A stretch of 9,006 nucleotides of DNA from CG03 sp034660675 (GTDB lineage Bacteria; CG03), in NCBI GenBank assembly GCA_034660675.1, contig JAYEJT010000137.1:1-9006 (forward strand). Reading direction: 5' to 3'. Within the stretch, counting starts at the first letter, position 1. Each line of letters opens with the position of its first letter. A program made the translations under genes and the position numbers. The notes under the pieces were generated by a model that saw only the letters and a list, made by a program, of their open reading frames with translations, had not been told where the DNA came from and ran no database searches. Positions 6,878-9,006 of the stretch are shown in pieces.

Positions 6878-6904
6878 GTCACGAAAGTCAACCCCTGGCA
6901 CCCT
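6873..6904 (+). repeat. Right arm of the 32-bp inverted repeat
   Basis: It ends GTCAACCCCTGGCACCCT and is the exact reverse complement of 5970-6001. It includes the transposase stop codon. Its CTGGCAC (6895-6901) occurs again just outside the arm at 6907-6913, giving a 12-bp-period direct repeat that may be part of a longer or decayed end. Confidence 0.95.
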
Positions 6905-6922
6905 TACTGGCACTTTTACTTC

Positions 6923-6951
6923 TTTACTTCGGGGGCATTTATTGTTAGAAT
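6923..6951 (+). promoter_or_regulatory. Candidate promoter of the xanthine dehydrogenase-family gene
   Basis: TTTACT (6923-6928) and TAGAAT (6946-6951) are exactly 17 bases apart. Transcription would start near 6958, leaving about six untranslated bases before the ATG at 6964. There is no Shine-Dalgarno. This promoter lies just outside the RAYT element, so the gene may be expressed independently of the all operon. Confidence 0.5.
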
Positions 6952-6963
6952 ACCAATGTAAAA

Positions 6964-9006
6964 ATGAGTAAACTTAATTTTGTCGGAAAATCGGTCGTGA
7001 GAAAAGACGCATTTTCAAAAGTGACGGGGCAGTCTCTTTTCATCAATGACGTAAAAGTGCCGGACATGCTTTATGCCGCGACGGTGAGATCTCCCGCGCC
7101 GCACATACAAATAACCGGCATAGATGATTCTGCCGCCCGCAGGCTTCCCGGAGTAAAGGGCGTTTTCTACGCCAAAGACGTGCCGGGCGACAACAGGGTG
7201 CCGCTGGTTTTTCAGGATTATCCTTTCCTGGCGGATAAGGTCGCAAAATTTCAGGGTCAGGCCGTGGCGCTCGTCGCCGCGGAGGATCGCGACACGGCGC
7301 GGCTCGCCGCGAAGCTGGTGAAAATCAAATATAAAGAACTACCCGCGGTTTTTGACCCGCTGGAGGCGATGAAGAAAAAAAGCCCCAGGATCTACGGAAC
7401 AGACAATGTTTTTAAAAAATTCACCGTTAAAAAAGGTGACATAAAAAAAACTAAACCCGATGTTGAGATAGAAGACACTTTTACGGTGAATTATCAGGTG
7501 CACGCATATCTTGAGACGATGGGTGCCCTCGCGGTGCCCCGGGATGACGGCGGAATGAATGTTTACGGCACGATGCAGTGCCCGTTCTACGTGCAGGACG
7601 CTGTGGCGAAAGTGCTGGGGGAGCCTTACAACAAGGTAACCGTAATTCAGCAGACGACGGGAGGCGCTTTCGGCGGAAAAGAAGATGTGCCCTCAATCGT
7701 GTCCGGTCACGCGGCAATGCTCGCGCGTCGGACCGGCAGGCCGGTTAAGCTCATATACACAAGGGAAGAGGATTTTCAGGCCATGTCAAAAAGACATCCC
7801 GGCTGGGCAAAAATAAAATACGGAGCCATGAAAAACGGCAGGATCGTTTCCTGCAAAGTGAAATATATCCTTGACGGAGGGGCTTTTTCAACACTCAGCC
7901 CCATTGTTTTGTGGAGAGGTACCGTCCACGCTTCGGGGCCTTACGAGATAGACAATGTGTTTATTGAAACTTACGCTGCGGCGACAAACAAGGTGCCGAG
8001 CGGAGCTTACCGCGGTTTCGGTCAGCCGCAGGTGACCTTTGCGAACGAATCGCTGATAGACATGCTTGCCGAAAAATTAAACATGAACCCGGCGCGACTG
8101 CGCGAAATCAATGCCATAAAAAAAGGCGGTACAACGGCGACAAACCAGAAAATAACCGAAAGCATAGGGCTGATGAAAACAATTTCTCTTTCAAAAAAGT
8201 CGGCGGGCTGGTCAAGAAAATGGAAAAAACCGTCTGCCCGTAAGGGCGTAAAAAAATACGGAATAGGCATGGCTGCCTCGATTTACGGGGTGGGGCTAGG
8301 AGCAGGAGGCCAGTATCTGGCAAAAAGCGGTTCGTTTGTGCAGATCGAACCCGACGGAAGTGTTCTCATCGCTGTGGGCAACACCGAGATGGGGCAGGGC
8401 GCCCGCACCGTTCTTTCTCAGATTGCTTCCGAAAGTCTCGGCGCGCCCTATGACCTTGTGGACATGATACCCACCGATACATCCCGTGTTCCGGATTCGG
8501 GGCCGACCGTGGCCTCACGTACAACCGTTATGAGCGGCACATCGGTGATGAACGCGTGTAAAGTCATACGCAAACGAATAGACAAAATAGTCAGAAAAAA
8601 ACTTAAAGCGAAGGGTAAGGTTTTAGCCGAAAATGGTTTTTATAAAATAGGAAAGAAGCGTGTTTCGTACACAAAAATTATAGAGGAATGCTGGGCGGAA
8701 AGGGTGCATTTGAGCCATTCCGGCTGGTTCCGCGTTGAGGGAACGACTTTCGGCGAAAAAGACGGGCAGGGCAATCCTTATTTTGTTTATACCTGGTCAA
8801 CAATGATCGCGGAAGTTGAGGTTGACACAGAAACAGGCCATGTGGAAGTGCTGAATTTTATAAGTGCCCACGATATAGGCAAAGCCGTGAATCCGCAGCA
8901 GGCCGAAGGCCAGATACAGGGAGGAGGCCTTCAGGGGATAGGATACGCTCTTTCCGAAAATCTTGTGATAGATAAAGGCCGGATGATGAATCCGAATTTT
9001 ACGGGA
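6964..9006 (+). CDS. Xanthine dehydrogenase-family molybdenum-binding subunit, 3' truncated by window
   Basis: 681 codons are present, open to the window edge. Family members run about 750-790 residues, so roughly the last 80-100 are missing. An N-terminal Ald_Xan_dh_C-type domain (about 13-125, from KDAFSKVTG) is followed by the molybdopterin-binding region. GGAFGGKE (233-240) is the Moco loop, with A235 for the more usual glycine and E240 at the position of bovine XDH Glu802. GAYRGFGQPQ (347-356, R350), GNTEMGQGARTVLSQIASESLG (from 472) and NPQQAEGQIQGGGLQGIG (643-660) follow. The C-terminal catalytic glutamate lies beyond the window. The protein hydroxylates a substrate with water, passing electrons to FeS and FAD subunits that are not in view. 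The ATG at 6964 is the first after an in-frame TAG at 6946. The all-type neighbours favour a purine substrate, but aldehydes or other heterocycles cannot be excluded. Confidence 0.93.
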   Translation, partial: MSKLNFVGKSVVRKDAFSKVTGQSLFINDVKVPDMLYAATVRSPAPHIQITGIDDSAARRLPGVKGVFYAKDVPGDNRVPLVFQDYPFLADKVAKFQGQAVALVAAEDRDTARLAAKLVKIKYKELPAVFDPLEAMKKKSPRIYGTDNVFKKFTVKKGDIKKTKPDVEIEDTFTVNYQVHAYLETMGALAVPRDDGGMNVYGTMQCPFYVQDAVAKVLGEPYNKVTVIQQTTGGAFGGKEDVPSIVSGHAAMLARRTGRPVKLIYTREEDFQAMSKRHPGWAKIKYGAMKNGRIVSCKVKYILDGGAFSTLSPIVLWRGTVHASGPYEIDNVFIETYAAATNKVPSGAYRGFGQPQVTFANESLIDMLAEKLNMNPARLREINAIKKGGTTATNQKITESIGLMKTISLSKKSAGWSRKWKKPSARKGVKKYGIGMAASIYGVGLGAGGQYLAKSGSFVQIEPDGSVLIAVGNTEMGQGARTVLSQIASESLGAPYDLVDMIPTDTSRVPDSGPTVASRTTVMSGTSVMNACKVIRKRIDKIVRKKLKAKGKVLAENGFYKIGKKRVSYTKIIEECWAERVHLSHSGWFRVEGTTFGEKDGQGNPYFVYTWSTMIAEVEVDTETGHVEVLNFISAHDIGKAVNPQQAEGQIQGGGLQGIGYALSENLVIDKGRMMNPNFTG

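Larger units (their letters stand above)
5970..6904 (+). mobile_element. Compact RAYT (Y1/HUH transposase) element with perfect 32-bp inverted ends
   Basis: A 935-bp unit made of one transposase gene and two arms that are exact reverse complements over 32 bp (5970-6001 and 6873-6904). The arms reach to within 15 bases of the start codon and include the transposase stop codon, so almost nothing else is carried. RAYTs are HUH endonucleases of the IS200/IS605 superfamily that are usually single-copy and associated with flanking REP sequences in inverted orientation. The left junction falls in the allG stop codon and the right junction is 59 bases before the xanthine dehydrogenase-family gene. 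I see no clear target-site duplication, consistent with single-strand HUH chemistry. Confidence 0.85.

Noticed and set aside
5970..6904. Reading the inverted repeat as a classical DDE insertion sequence with target duplication
   Set aside because: The encoded protein has HUH and tyrosine motifs rather than DDE, and no matching direct repeats flank the arms.
6873..6931. Intrinsic terminator after the transposase gene
   Set aside because: The right arm alone does not fold into a clear GC-rich stem, and no T-run follows a hairpin.
1..9006. CRISPR array, tRNA or rRNA genes
   Set aside because: I saw no regularly spaced repeats and no cloverleaf or rRNA-like sequence. The space outside coding regions is only a few hundred bases in total.

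Overview
The window holds seven genes, all on the + strand, with almost no spare DNA. It reads as a chromosomal segment of a bacterium. I cannot name the species. Moderate GC, lysine-rich proteins with many AAA runs, and start codons that follow -10 boxes directly without a Shine-Dalgarno suggest an uncultured, non-model lineage, but this is only an impression.

Positions 46-5971 form a nitrogen/C2-C3 catabolism cluster. It starts with a GarK/GlxK-type glycerate kinase (46-1227). A tightly coupled set follows: AllH/YlbF-like DUF2877 protein (1266-1991), AllF/FdrA-like protein (1988-3469), an unrecognised protein with a phosphoribosyltransferase-like PRPP loop (3466-4539), and AllG/YlbE-like DUF1116 protein (4574-5971). 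In E. coli, AllF, AllG and AllH together make oxamate carbamoyltransferase, which works at the end of anaerobic allantoin breakdown, and a glycerate kinase belongs to the same allantoin regulon. The shared gene content supports a related role here. The gene order differs from E. coli and the PRTase-like gene is extra. It overlaps allF by ATGA and sits directly before allG.

Positions 5970-6904 are a compact mobile element: a REP-associated tyrosine transposase (RAYT, Y1/HUH family) gene bounded by a perfect 32-bp inverted repeat. The left arm begins inside the stop codon of allG and carries the -35 box of the transposase promoter. The right arm contains the transposase stop codon.

From 6964 to the window end is the 5' 681 codons of a molybdenum-binding subunit of the xanthine dehydrogenase family. 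Together with the all genes this fits purine breakdown (xanthine to urate to allantoin to oxamate), although no allantoinase, ureidoglycolate enzyme or carbamate kinase is in view.

The least expected signals are the PRTase-like gene locked into an allFGH operon, the perfect 32-bp arms of the RAYT element abutting allG, and a recurring promoter architecture that predicts leaderless or near-leaderless mRNAs at four genes.
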